DNA of 64,000 nucleotides, taken from Cedecea colo. GTDB taxonomy: Bacteria > Pseudomonadota > Gammaproteobacteria > Enterobacterales > Enterobacteriaceae. A program made the position numbers and the translations under genes. Every line of letters starts with the position of its first letter. The stretch's first letter is position 1. The notes beneath the pieces are model-generated. The model ran no database searches and was not told the origin of the DNA. It was given only the letters and a program-made list of their open reading frames with translations. Location: positions 62,001 to 126,000 of the forward strand of contig NZ_SOYS01000007.1 in the NCBI RefSeq assembly GCF_011808225.1, read 5' to 3'. Below, piece by piece: positions 25,853 to 35,179 of this stretch.

Positions 25853-26431
25853 GAGAATATCAGCGGTATGAAACTTGACCGCCCGGAGCTGGGACGTTTA
25901 CTGATGGACAGTCACCGCAATGATATTTTGCTGGCCGAGCAGATAGAGCGCCTGACACGTCTTAGCAACAGCGACTGGATGACGTTAAAAAAGTAGATAG
26001 AACAACAAGAGCTGCGGATTGTAAGCCTGGATGTTCCCACGTCATGGCAGGCGCTATCAGATAAAGCCCCTTCACAGGCTGGCCCGATCACCCGTGCCGT
26101 GATAACCGCCATCAATAACATGCTTATCGATCTGATGGCCACAACGTCGCATAAGGGCTGGTTGAGTCGCCGCCAGCGTCAAAAACAGGGAATTGAACGC
26201 GCGCATAATCTGGAGAAATATCGGGGTAAACAGGCTGACCAGGAGCGGCACCAGAAAGTACTGTATTACCGTCAGGTAAAAAAGCTGACTATCCGCGAAA
26301 CAGCCGATGCCACAGTCCCTCTCAGATATATCGAATTCAGGCGCCGCACCGGAAAATCCAGTCAGAAGTGGAATAGCTACGTTACGACTATGCTATACAA
26401 GGGTTATGATTTTGCTGGCTTTTCAAAGTGA
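25853..26431 (+). pseudogene. tnpR: Broken serine recombinase (Tn3 resolvase-like, tnpR)
   Basis: The frame reads ENISGMKLDRPELGRLLMD, LLAEQIERLTRLSNSDWMTL, an amber stop at 25994-25996, then IVSLDVPTSW, TAINNMLIDLMAT and SRRQRQKQGIERA, the core and E-helix of a serine resolvase. The C-terminal helix-turn-helix is shifted by one base (HSPSQIYRIQ in the neighbouring frame). The catalytic N-terminal Ser region is missing upstream. It diverges from the tnpA fragment, the classic Tn3 arrangement, so a res site may lie at 25580-25850. Confidence 0.7.
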
Positions 26432-26589
26432 TCCAGCTTCATCTCCATGATCCACCATTGGGCTACTTCCATAAGTAATTCCGGGTCATCATTCTTGTTG
26501 GCAAAAAAAGCATAAAATGACACGCCAGCCTCCTCCCCTTTAGCCGCAATCCTGGCTTCACATACCTTCACTCGCATGCTGGCTCTCAT
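26404..26589 (-). CDS. Small hypothetical protein near the transposon right end
   Basis: 61 residues: a basic N-terminal helix (VKVCEARIAAKGEE), then VSFYAFFANKNDDPELLMEVAQWWIMEMKLDHFEKP. It looks like a real conserved small family (possibly DUF6500-like; from memory only). It overlaps the end of the resolvase remnant on the other strand. No function can be given. Confidence 0.45.
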   Translation of the reverse strand: MRASMRVKVCEARIAAKGEEAGVSFYAFFANKNDDPELLMEVAQWWIMEMKLDHFEKPAKS

Positions 26590-26664
26590 TATCTATCCCT
26601 GATGGTTGCTGAGGGCCCGTACTATCACACAGCGGCGAACGAGAAGAACCGGTCAAGATTTAGC

Positions 26665-26702
26665 CTTAACGCATAATAATTTTCGATATCCAAACTGACC
26701 GC
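26665..26702 (-). repeat. Right terminal inverted repeat (IRR)
   Basis: Read inward from the right it begins GCGGTCAGTTTGGATAT then C-GAAA-A-TTATT, differing from the left end at position 2 and at a few inner bases. The second copy of TAACA follows at 26703-26707. It lies only 16 bp from the fdhE stop. Confidence 0.8.
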
Positions 26703-26718
26703 TAACAGGCCCGAAAAA

Positions 26719-27648
26719 CTATTCCCCTTCACCAGGAAACAGGAAAGGGTTGATCGAGCTACGGGCAAAGCCTTCCTGCTCCATACGCGCATCCAGCACC
26801 AGCGAGGCTAGATCGTCCGCTACCGCTTCCACTTTGGCATCTTTTTCCTGATAGAGGATTTTCAGGTAGGTGCCGCAGTCGCCGCAGCTTTCCGCTTTAA
26901 TCGCCGACTGTTCGCTGTCCAGTGACCAGTAGTTCAAATCGCGGGTTTGTTCGCAGTTGCTGCATTTCACGCGCACCACGTGCCACTCGGTTTCGCACAG
27001 GTTGCAGTGCAGATAGCGCAGCCCGCTGGTGCCGCCGATCTGTACGATGCTGGAAACCGGCATCGAGCCGCAAACCGGACAGAACTGGCGCTGTTCGCCG
27101 TATTCCGCTTTCGCTTTGCCGGGGATGAGGCTTGCCATTTGCGCCCAGTAGAGTGACAGCGCGGCCCAGATAAACGGCGCTTTATCGCTGGGAACCAGCG
27201 CAAAATCTGCGTTGAACAGCGCGGCTGCCATCTCTTCAAGCTCTTGTGTTGACGCTTTTTCCAGATTCTCGATAACCGCCAGCGCCTGGCCGCTCATTTC
27301 CGGCTTCAGTTCGGCAATCAGCGAATTCAGCAGGCGCTGCCAGTGCGGATCGCGCGGCAGCACGTGGATATCCAGCGGCGGCTTGCCGGTTTCGGCGGAT
27401 TTTTGAATCAACGCCGTTAAATCCATCTGCAGCGGGTGATCGTACAGCACTACTTCCTGCGCATGGGCTATCAGGGCCGCAAAGCGCAGGTAGTCACCCA
27501 GCGGATTATTGGTGGCCAGTTCGCGCAGGCGTTCGGCGCGGCGATTGTAGAGGTTCTTTAATCTGGGGAACAATAACGGCGGGATCGTTTCTGCCGTGCG
27601 TTTATCGCTCTTCTCCAGCTGGTCCTGCGGGATTATGCGAATACTCAT
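26719..27648 (-). CDS. fdhE: Formate dehydrogenase formation protein FdhE
   Basis: 309 residues, the E. coli length, beginning [14 protein letters not shown]. Rubredoxin-like metal sites are visible as [22 protein letters not shown] and CGDCGTY. FdhE is a cytoplasmic factor that interacts with the catalytic subunits of respiratory formate dehydrogenases before Tat export. In E. coli it follows fdoGHI; here it is separated from fdoI (30407) by the inserted porin/phosphatase operon, and the transposon has landed just after its stop. Confidence 0.95.
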   Translation of the reverse strand: MSIRIIPQDQLEKSDKRTAETIPPLLFPRLKNLYNRRAERLRELATNNPLGDYLRFAALIAHAQEVVLYDHPLQMDLTALIQKSAETGKPPLDIHVLPRDPHWQRLLNSLIAELKPEMSGQALAVIENLEKASTQELEEMAAALFNADFALVPSDKAPFIWAALSLYWAQMASLIPGKAKAEYGEQRQFCPVCGSMPVSSIVQIGGTSGLRYLHCNLCETEWHVVRVKCSNCEQTRDLNYWSLDSEQSAIKAESCGDCGTYLKILYQEKDAKVEAVADDLASLVLDARMEQEGFARSSINPFLFPGEGE

Positions 27649-27996
27649 TCCGATCGGTTTTCCTGTTACGACGGTATGCGAGCCCGTCTGGTCATAGAAT
27701 TATCCTGCCGGAGCGTGTCAGACAGGTACTGCGCAGCGTAAAGCAAGCAGTGTGAGTAAGGGTATGATAACCGCAATTCCTCTGTGGGCGGTAAAAAATG
27801 CGTTACTTATATGTCGGCCTGCTCGCCGCACTTGAAAAGATGCGCCCGTGGGTTGCCTGCCCTGGCCGGGTGCCAGCGTAAAGCTTCAGCGGATATTTAC
27901 CTCGCAGCTAATAAGCGTGAAATATCTTATTTTTTCACAATAAGTAACGTTTCTTTTTACAGTTTCATTAAGTAATTCCCTGATGGTTAATTAATT

Positions 27997-28012
27997 TGCG
28001 TAACAGATCACA
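27997..28012. promoter_or_regulatory. CRP site upstream of the OprD operon
   Basis: TGCGT-AACAGA-TCACA matches TGTGA-N6-TCACA at 9 of 10 core positions. It is centred about 60 bp before the start predicted from a TATAGT -10 box at 28053-28058, the spacing of class I CRP-activated promoters. The rest of 27649-27996 shows no gene. Confidence 0.6.
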
Positions 28013-28069
28013 AAGAGCATTGTTTATTATTTCATCATGTGCCGATATTAGATATAGTCTGCCTCGATA

Positions 28070-28099
28070 AAAGGATTGTAACCCCTCAGGGCAAAACCT
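28070..28099 (+). promoter_or_regulatory. BglG/LicT-type ribonucleic antiterminator (RAT)
   Basis: AAAGGATTGTAACCCC followed by TCAGGGCAAAACCT reproduces the RAT recognised by BglG-family proteins: conserved GGATTGT and GGCAAAACC sides around a short loop. Its 3' side overlaps the 5' arm of the terminator at 28094-28148, so binding would prevent termination. It implies a BglG-family antiterminator encoded elsewhere; none is in the window. Confidence 0.85.
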
Positions 28100-28148
28100 A
28101 AATCATTGCAACTGCTGTAGCAGCGTTGCCGTGGTTTAGGTTTTTTTT
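28094..28148 (+). terminator. Conditional leader terminator before the OprD operon
   Basis: AAACCTAAATCA pairs with TGGTTTAGG, followed by eight T residues. An inner stem (GCAACTGCTG/CAGCGTTGC) extends the hairpin. It ends 22 bases before the porin ATG and overlaps the RAT. Confidence 0.85.
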
Positions 28149-28170
28149 GTTTTTAAGACAAGGAAAGATA

Positions 28171-29562
28171 ATGAAATGGATAAAATTCATCGTTCCATTA
28201 ACGAATGGAGACGAAAAGTCTATTACATACGGTAAACATCACTGCTCCACGGCTTTTACATTGCGCGGAATAGTTCTGATAGCAATTCTTGGTTCATTTA
28301 ATGCGGCAGCACAGAACAGCAGCGCATTTTATAATGACTTTATCGCTCCTTCGCACATGGATTTGTCGTTACGCAATCAGTGGAAATATTTAAAAGAAAA
28401 TGCCGCTCAGCCTAAAGCCGTACACAATGCCTGGGGCCAGGGCACAACGCTGAACTTTAAATCCGGTTATCTCTGGGACGCTATAGGTTTTGATGCAGGC
28501 TATAGCAAAGTCTTTAAGCTTGCGGCCAGCGACTACTTCTCCACACGCGCTTTACTTTACAACGACGGACAGGGGATGGATAAAAATAACGCTAAGGGGT
28601 TCGACAGATTCGGACAGCGCTACATTAAGGTAAAATTTGGCGAGAAGTCTCTGGGGATGGAGGCGAAAGGCGGGTGGCAGGAGATGAAAAATTTCGGCGT
28701 GCTGACAACGTCCTCAAGGCTGGCTAAAAACAGCTACTTAGGATACAGCGGCTCGTTTGTATTTGATGATGTTGTCCTGCAACTTGGCAGGGTTACCCAG
28801 GCCATTAACCGGGATTCGCCAGAAAAAACGCATTTTCAGACCGCAGATAAAAAGAATATCGCCAGTATATTTACAGGCGGGCTGGGTTGGAAAAACGACA
28901 AGGTCAGTTTCTCTTATGGCTATGGCGAAGCAAAAAATTACCAGCGTCGTCACGTGACTGAAGTAGCCTGGTATCCCGTCCCGCAATGGACTTTTGCATC
29001 ACAAATATACGGAAGCCAGGCGCTGGATAAGTATGAACGTATGCCAACCAGCAAAAAGGATTTTGACAACCAGGCCTGGCACTACGTGGGTGAGACGCAA
29101 TGGAAGAATGCTGACTGGTTATTCAGACTAGCCGCCGGGTATACCCATGCCCGCAAAGAAGGAGGCGTAGGGACTTATAACCGCCATATCGCCAAAAATA
29201 CTCGCGGGCGTTTTAATGCCTTAACCTCTGCGGGCACGGACTATATGCGACATGGTGAAGCGGCACTGGTGCTTTATAGTCATTACCAGGTAACCCGCAA
29301 TTTTACCAGCGGCATGCAATGGAATTATGGTCAGTTTAAATATAAAGATAACCTTGTGCGTTCAGGCGAGGCGACGTTAATAAACATCTGGGCGCCGGAT
29401 AGCGCACTGCTTAAAGACCTGTCGGTGTTTTTCAACCTTGGTTACGGGTGGAGCTATAAGAATGTTCATGCCACCCCTACGTTAACCAACGCCGGGAAAT
29501 ATATGCGTTCGCCGAGCTTATCTTCCGAAATTATCATTGATTATAAATTTTCCCTGTTTTAA
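28171..29562 (+). CDS. OprD-family outer-membrane porin
   Basis: 463 residues from the ATG at 28171, preceded by AAGGAAAG. A long N-terminal region precedes the signal-peptide core (LRGIVLIAILGSFNAAAQ), which ends about residue 49. The mature protein has alternating amphipathic strands and a C-terminal aromatic residue (DYKFSLF), typical of beta-barrels; DLSLRNQWKYL, GFDAGYSKV and AKGGWQEMKNFGVLTT fit the OprD/chitoporin family. It sits behind a CRP site and an antiterminator, so it is probably induced by a specific carbohydrate. Cotranscribed with a periplasmic phosphatase. Confidence 0.8.
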   Translation: MKWIKFIVPLTNGDEKSITYGKHHCSTAFTLRGIVLIAILGSFNAAAQNSSAFYNDFIAPSHMDLSLRNQWKYLKENAAQPKAVHNAWGQGTTLNFKSGYLWDAIGFDAGYSKVFKLAASDYFSTRALLYNDGQGMDKNNAKGFDRFGQRYIKVKFGEKSLGMEAKGGWQEMKNFGVLTTSSRLAKNSYLGYSGSFVFDDVVLQLGRVTQAINRDSPEKTHFQTADKKNIASIFTGGLGWKNDKVSFSYGYGEAKNYQRRHVTEVAWYPVPQWTFASQIYGSQALDKYERMPTSKKDFDNQAWHYVGETQWKNADWLFRLAAGYTHARKEGGVGTYNRHIAKNTRGRFNALTSAGTDYMRHGEAALVLYSHYQVTRNFTSGMQWNYGQFKYKDNLVRSGEATLINIWAPDSALLKDLSVFFNLGYGWSYKNVHATPTLTNAGKYMRSPSLSSEIIIDYKFSLF

Positions 29563-29590
29563 TCGTTTATTTAAATAGAGGTTTCCGATA

Positions 29591-30355
29591 ATGAAAAAAA
29601 TATATAGCTGGCTGGCCGGCTTATGTCTGGTCCTGAGCGTTACCCAGAGCTTTGCCGCCGACGTCACCATCTATCTTACGCGCCATGGCAAAACTATGTT
29701 TAATACGGTGCATCGCGCGCAGGGCTGGGCCGACACGCCGCTGACAGCACCCGGCATTGAAGTTGCCCGTCACCTGGGTAAGGGGCTGAAAGACGTAAAA
29801 TTTTACTCGGTATATTCCAGCGATGCCGGACGGGCAAGGGAAACAGCACGGTTAATCATGGATGCTAAAGCGACGCCCTTCACCTTAAATGAAAGACCGG
29901 AACTGAGAGAAGTTTGCTTTGGTATCTTCGAGGGTGATTTAGATCCCAATATGTGGGGAGCGGCAGCAAAACAGGCTGGCTTTAAATCTGAGGCCGCGAT
30001 GATGAAAAGTTTCGCCGCGCGTAAAATTAGTATTGCAGACATGATAGATGCTATCGCAGGGGCAGACTCCAGCGGCGGCGCAGAAAAATACAGCACGGTC
30101 GCAGAACGAATGGAGCAGGGCATTTTAAATATCGCACGACACGCGCATGGCAATGAGGCAAGGAATGTGCTGGTTGTTTCTCATGGGACGGCGATTATGG
30201 CGCTGCTTAATAAACTTGGTTATCAAGAGTTAACCGGCCCGCTCGAAAATGCCAGCGTGACGAAAATACGCTTCACCGATGAAGGGAAATTAGTCATCGA
30301 TTCGGTAGGTGATATGAGCTACGTGGCGCAGGGAAAAGCGTGGCTCAAGCCTTAA
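29591..30355 (+). CDS. Periplasmic histidine phosphatase (phosphoglycerate-mutase fold)
   Basis: 254 residues. A signal peptide ends at SFAA (about residue 22). The catalytic RHG triad is in LTRHGKTMFN, the second Arg in SSDAGRARETA, the acid in LREVCFGIFEGD, and the second His in VVSHGTAIM. A branch-1 histidine phosphatase exported to the periplasm would strip phosphate from substrates entering through the co-expressed porin 28 bases upstream. Specificity cannot be read from the sequence. Confidence 0.85.
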   Translation: MKKIYSWLAGLCLVLSVTQSFAADVTIYLTRHGKTMFNTVHRAQGWADTPLTAPGIEVARHLGKGLKDVKFYSVYSSDAGRARETARLIMDAKATPFTLNERPELREVCFGIFEGDLDPNMWGAAAKQAGFKSEAAMMKSFAARKISIADMIDAIAGADSSGGAEKYSTVAERMEQGILNIARHAHGNEARNVLVVSHGTAIMALLNKLGYQELTGPLENASVTKIRFTDEGKLVIDSVGDMSYVAQGKAWLKP

Positions 30356-30361
30356 GAGAAA

Positions 30362-30399
30362 GCCCTGGAGAATCGGGCAGATGCCGTTTCTCCAGGGCA
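30362..30399. terminator. Hairpin between the phosphatase gene and fdoI
   Basis: GCCCTGGAGAA and TTTCTCCAGGGC form a long stem, with CGG/CCG inside, between convergent genes (phosphatase stop 30355, fdoI stop 30407). Likely a shared terminator; no strong U-tract. Confidence 0.55.
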
Positions 30400-30406
30400 G
30401 AAGAGA

Positions 30407-31042
30407 TCAGTCGAGCTTATTCTCTTCTTTCTGACGCACTTCACGATACCATTTCGGGTGGTGTTTCTTTGCCCAAACGATCGTGACCCAGCCTTCCACC
30501 ATTGCGGTGATCGAACCTTTTACCCACAGCGCGGCGTAGATATGCACCATAATCACCACAATCAGCGCCACTGCGGCAAAGGAATGCACCATTAACGCTA
30601 CGCGAATCACCGGAATTGAGAAAACGGGTGCAAAGTAAGGACGCCAGATCACCACGCCGCTTACCAACAGCAGCAGCAGCAGAATAATTGCCGCCCAGAA
30701 CACGCCTTTCTGGCCGAAATTATAACGTCCGGTATCGCCCACTTCCTCGTTTACCATCACCTTGCGAATATTCTTCGCCCAGAAGATATCGTCGCGATTG
30801 ATGAGATTATGGTGCCAGTAACGGAAAAACATAATGATAAACGAGGCAAACATCACCACCCCGACAAAGGGGTGAAGGATACGCGCCAGCTGCGGCGTGC
30901 CCAGAATATGCATCAGCCAGTTGAAGGACGGGAAGAAAAAACCTAACCCGCTCACCGCCGCCAGCACGAAGCAGAAGGCGGTGACCCAGTGGTTGATGCG
31001 TTCAGGCGCGCTGTAGCGCTCAATGGTCACTTGTTTTTTCAT
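30407..31042 (-). CDS. fdoI: Formate dehydrogenase-O cytochrome b556 subunit FdoI
   Basis: 211 residues, the E. coli FdoI length, with four hydrophobic spans and the heme-ligating His residues in [22 protein letters not shown] and VHIYAALW. It anchors the complex in the inner membrane and passes electrons to quinone. Its ATG overlaps the fdoH stop by 4 bases. Confidence 0.96.
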   Translation of the reverse strand: MKKQVTIERYSAPERINHWVTAFCFVLAAVSGLGFFFPSFNWLMHILGTPQLARILHPFVGVVMFASFIIMFFRYWHHNLINRDDIFWAKNIRKVMVNEEVGDTGRYNFGQKGVFWAAIILLLLLLVSGVVIWRPYFAPVFSIPVIRVALMVHSFAAVALIVVIMVHIYAALWVKGSITAMVEGWVTIVWAKKHHPKWYREVRQKEENKLD

Positions 31043-31944
31043 GGTTTGCGCACCTCGTCATCCTCATGGTGCAGGTTATCGTCTTCTTCTTCGGCACGGT
31101 TCGGGCCGACCCCAACGTAGTGGAACACGCTGGCGGCGAAGGTTGCTGCGAAGCTAATGGCGGCCAGCGGCTTCCAGACGCCTTTCCAGAATTTCACCGT
31201 TGGGCTGATGGACGGATTTTCCGGCAGGCCGTGATACAGCGTCGGCTTGTCGGCGTGGTGCAGCACATACATCACGTGAGTGCCGCCAACGCCTGATGGA
31301 TCGTACAGCCCGGCGTTGTCGTAACCGCGGGTTTTCAGCTCCGCCACGCGTTCGCCTGCCAGGGTTTTCATGTCGTCTTTCGAGCCGAAATGAATCGCCC
31401 CTGTCGGGCAGGTTTTTACGCATGCCGGCTCCTGGCCCACAACGACACGGTCTACGCATAGCGTACATTTATAGACACGGTTGTCCTCAGGGTTCAGGCG
31501 CGGTACGTCGAACGGGCAGCCCGCAATGCAGTAGCCGCAGCCGATGCACTGTTCAGACTGGAAGTCGACGATGCCGTTGGCGTACTGAATGATCGCGCCC
31601 TCTGCCGGACAAGCCTTCAGGCAGCCTGGGTCCGCACAGTGCATGCAGCCATCTTTGCGGATAAGCCACTCCAGCTTGTCGTTCTGTTCCACTTCAGAGA
31701 AGCGCATCACGGTCCAGGATTTGGCGGTCAGGTCAGCCGGGTTGTCATACACGCCGACGTTGTGCCCCACCTCATCACGAATGTCGTTCCATTCTGAACA
31801 CGCCACCTGGCAAGCCTTACAGCCGATGCAGGTGGTGACGTCGATAAGCTTGGCGACCTCTTCCTGATGCTCCCGCGCCTGAGGCGCGGGTGTGAAACCG
31901 TTAGTCGCGGAACGACGAATAATGTCCTGCGATTGATAAGCCAT
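31039..31944 (-). CDS. fdoH: Formate dehydrogenase-O iron-sulfur subunit FdoH
   Basis: 301 residues. Four ferredoxin-type Cys clusters are visible ([43 protein letters not shown] with a later CVKTC), plus one C-terminal transmembrane helix ([21 protein letters not shown]). It carries electrons from FdoG to FdoI on the periplasmic face. Confidence 0.96.
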   Translation of the reverse strand: MAYQSQDIIRRSATNGFTPAPQAREHQEEVAKLIDVTTCIGCKACQVACSEWNDIRDEVGHNVGVYDNPADLTAKSWTVMRFSEVEQNDKLEWLIRKDGCMHCADPGCLKACPAEGAIIQYANGIVDFQSEQCIGCGYCIAGCPFDVPRLNPEDNRVYKCTLCVDRVVVGQEPACVKTCPTGAIHFGSKDDMKTLAGERVAELKTRGYDNAGLYDPSGVGGTHVMYVLHHADKPTLYHGLPENPSISPTVKFWKGVWKPLAAISFAATFAASVFHYVGVGPNRAEEEDDNLHHEDDEVRKP

Positions 31945-31956
31945 AGGTCGTCTCCG

Positions 31957-34900
31957 TTACACCTTTTCCACATTGACCAGGAACGCCTTGAACTCCGGCG
32001 TTTGCGTGTTGGCGTCGCCGACAAACGGCGTCAGGGTGTTGGCGATAAAGCCTTTTTTCGCCACGCCCTCGTAGCCCCAGTGGATCGGTATTCCAATGGT
32101 GTCCACTTTCTTGCCGTCAACGTCAAGCTGGCGGATACGCTTGGTCACTACCGCTTTGGCCTTGATAAAGCCGCGGTTAGAAGAGACCTTCACCGTATCG
32201 CCCTGAACAATGCCGAGCGAGTTGGCAAGCTTCTCGCCAATCTCCACAAACTGCTCCGGCTGCGCGATGGCGTTTAGCAGCGCGTGCTTGGTCCAGTAGT
32301 GGAAATGCTCCGTCAGACGATAGGTAGTGCCGACATAGGGGAATTTGTCAGCCTTACCCATCGCCGCCAGGTCATCCTTAAAGACGCGGGCGGCCGGGTT
32401 GGAAACCACGTTCGGGTGCAGCGGGTTGGTGCCCAGCGGCGTTTCAAACGGCTCGTAGTGTTCCGGGAACGGCCCTTCTGCCATTTTGTCGATAGCAAAC
32501 AGACGACCCAGCCCTTCCGGCTGCATGATAAACGGCCCGACATCGGAACCCGGGGCGGCGGTGCTGTAGTCCGCAATATCTGCGCCACCCCACTTCGCGC
32601 CATCCCAGGAAATCAGGCGGCGTTTTTCATCCCACGGTTTGCCCTGCGGGTCTGCGGAAGCGCGGTTATACAGAATGCGGCGGTTAAGCGGCCACGCCCA
32701 GGCCCAGCCCAGCGTATTGCCCAGACCGGACGGATCGGCGTTATCACGGCGTGCCATCTGGTTGCCGTCCGGCGTCCAGCTACCGGCGAAGATCCAGCAG
32801 CCGCTCGAGGTGGTGCCGTCATCGCGTAGCTGAGCAAACGAGCTGAGCTGCTGACCTTTTTTCACCAGCACCGCGCCGGTGGCCGGATCAAGCACATCTT
32901 CCAGCGCCTTACCGTTACTTTCCATAGCCACTTCTTCCGGCACCGGGTTATCTGGCGTCAGGAAATTCCAGGTCATGTTCAGCACCGGTTCCGGCACCGT
33001 GCCGCCTTCGCGCAGGTACATATGGCGCATACGGGTGAAGATACCGGCAAGAATTTCGCCGTCGTTCAGCGCCTCTCCCGGAGCATCCGCGCCCTTCCAG
33101 TGCCACTGTAGCCAGCGGCCGGAGTTGACGATGGAGCCGTTCTCTTCCGCAAAGCAGGTGGAAGGCAGACGGAACACCTCGGTCTGGATTTGCGACGGAT
33201 CGACATCGTTCATCTCGCCGTGGTTCTGCCAGAAGTTCGAGGTTTCGGTGTTCAGCGGATCAACGGTGACGAGGAACTTCAGCTTCGACAGGGAAGCTAT
33301 CACCTTATTTTTGTTCGGGAACGACGCCACCGGGTTAAAGCCCTGGCAGATATAGCCGTTCACCTTGCCCTGGCTCATCATTTCGAAATATTGCAGGACG
33401 TCGTAGCCCTTATCCCATTTCGGCAGCCAGTCATAACCCCAACTGTTCTCCGCCGTCGCCTTGTCGCCATAGAAGGCTTTCATCATCGAGACGAAGAATT
33501 TCGGATAGTTGCTCCAGTAGTTTACCTGGCCTTCCAGCAGCGGTTTCGGCGTATTGGCTTCCAGGTAGGTCTGGATGTCTGCCTGGCCATCGTTCGGCAG
33601 GTTCATATAACCCGTCAGGCTCTGGGACAGCAGGCCCAGATCGGTCAGCCCCTGGATATTGGAGTGGCCGCGCAGGGCGTTCACGCCGCCGCCCGCCATG
33701 CCCATGTTACCGAGCAGGAGCTGAATCATCGCCATGGTGCGGATGTTCTGTGCGCCCACGGAGTGCTGCGTCCAGCCCAACGCATAGAGGAACGACGCGG
33801 TTTTGTCTTTTACGCTGGTTTCGGCGATGTATTCGCAGACCTTCAGGAAGTCCGCCTGCGGGGTGCCGCAAACGTTCGATACCACTTCCGGCGTATAGCG
33901 GGAGACGTGCTTTTTAAGCAGATTCCATACGCAGCGCGGATGTTGCAGCGTCAGGTCGCGTTTAGCGAAGCCGCGATCGTCCAGCTCGTAGTGCCAGGAC
34001 GTTTTATCGTATTTACGGGTTTGTGCGTCGTAGCCGGAGAACAGGCCGTCGTCAAAGTTGAAGTCCTCCCGCACAATCAGAGTGGAGTTTGTGTAGGCCT
34101 CGACGTACTCGCGGTTAAATTTATTGTTGTTGATGAGGTACAGCAGCACGCCCGACAGGAAGGCAATGTCGGTACCGGAACGAATCGGGGTATAGAAATC
34201 CGCCACCGAAGCGGTTCGCGTAAAGCGGGGATCGATAACAATCAGCTTCGCGCCGTTATGGATTTTGGCTTCCATCGCCCAGCGGAATCCCACCGGATGC
34301 GCTTCTGCCGCGTTCCCACCCATCACCACGACGAGATTGGCGTTTTTAATATCAACCCAGTGGTTGGTCATCGCACCGCGACCAAATGTTGGAGCAAGAC
34401 TTGCTACCGTTGGTCCGTGTCAGACACGCGCCTGGTTATCCACGGCTAACATGCCCAGCGCGCGGGAAAATTTCTGGGTTAAATAGCCGGTTTCGTTACT
34501 GGATGCGGATGCGCACAACATGCCGGTGGAGAGCCAACGGTTAACCGTGGTTCCCTGGTCGTTTCGGGCAATGAAGTTGGCGTCGCGGTCTTCTTTCATC
34601 AGCTTAGCGATGCGGTCAAACGCCGTTTCCCAACTGATTTGTTCCCACTTATCTGAGCCGGGGGCGCGGTAAGACGGGAATTTAAGGCGGCTTTCGCTGT
34701 GGATGAAGTCCACCAGGCCTGCGCCTTTAGGACAAAGTGCGCCACGGTTAACCGGGTGGTCCGGGTCACCTTCGATATGAAAGATTGATGCTTTGGCATT
34801 TTTCGCGCCGTCGCCAAGGCTATACATCAATAGCCCGCAACCAACGGAACAGTATGTACAGGTATTACGAGTTTCACGGGTGCGCAGCAATTTATATTGC

Positions 34901-35007
34901 CGTGTTTCCGCAAGCGCAACGCCCGGGGCAAAACCCAGTGCCGCTGCCGTGGTTCCTGCCATACCGCCAGCACAAATCTTAAAGAATTGCCTTCTGCTGA
35001 CCTGCAT
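31957..35007 (-). CDS. fdoG: Formate dehydrogenase-O major subunit FdoG (selenoprotein, in-frame UGA)
   Basis: 1016 residues including selenocysteine, read through TGA at 34420-34422 in the context ARV-U-HGPTVASLAP. Start MQVSRRQFF (ATG at 35007) gives the E. coli length and a twin-arginine signal (SRRQFF). The 4Fe-4S motif is CTYCSVGCG plus CPKG; molybdopterin-guanine-dinucleotide domains follow. It oxidises periplasmic formate, donating electrons through FdoH/FdoI. The apparent split into two frames is recoding, not decay: the downstream part is fully conserved and selC is in this window. Confidence 0.96.
34381..34414 (-). promoter_or_regulatory. Bacterial SECIS element of fdoG
   Basis: Just after the UGA the mRNA can fold: ACCAA pairs with TTGGT, and inside it AGCAAG pairs with CTTGCT around a small U-containing apical loop. 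Distance from the UGA and loop type suit SelB binding. Confidence 0.7.
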
Positions 35008-35179
35008 GAATTGCTCCTGTTTCGACATTTTTCACATGACTTATAGGATTATTTTGCGGCGCTCGCCGCAAAGGTTCACAATCGAACCCTTAAACTGGTT
35101 ATCACCCTCCTTCCCGGAGGGATAATGCGGTAAGGATACCACATTGGTATTAAGGTTGTTCTTATCCGGTTAATACAAA

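Larger units (their letters stand above)
18334..26702. mobile_element. Tn3-family transposon remnant carrying an actinobacterial-type catabolic cluster
   Basis: The ends are inverted repeats of about 38 bp (18334-18371 and 26665-26702) sharing 15 consecutive bases GGTCAGTTTGGATAT and about 30 of 38 overall. The 5-bp sequence TAACA occurs immediately outside both ends (18329-18333 and 26703-26707), as expected for Tn3-family insertion. Inside are a tnpA fragment, a divergent broken resolvase gene, a broken parDE and about 6 kb of foreign cargo. No intact transposase is present, so it cannot move on its own. Unassigned stretches: 18372-18561, 18934-19349, 24990-25305 and 26432-26664 hold no gene I can support beyond the entries given. 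Confidence 0.82.

Noticed and set aside
31957-35028. fdoG appearing as two separate genes split by a stop near 34420
   Set aside because: The stop is a UGA in the exact selenocysteine context of FdoG with a SECIS hairpin after it, so it is one gene.
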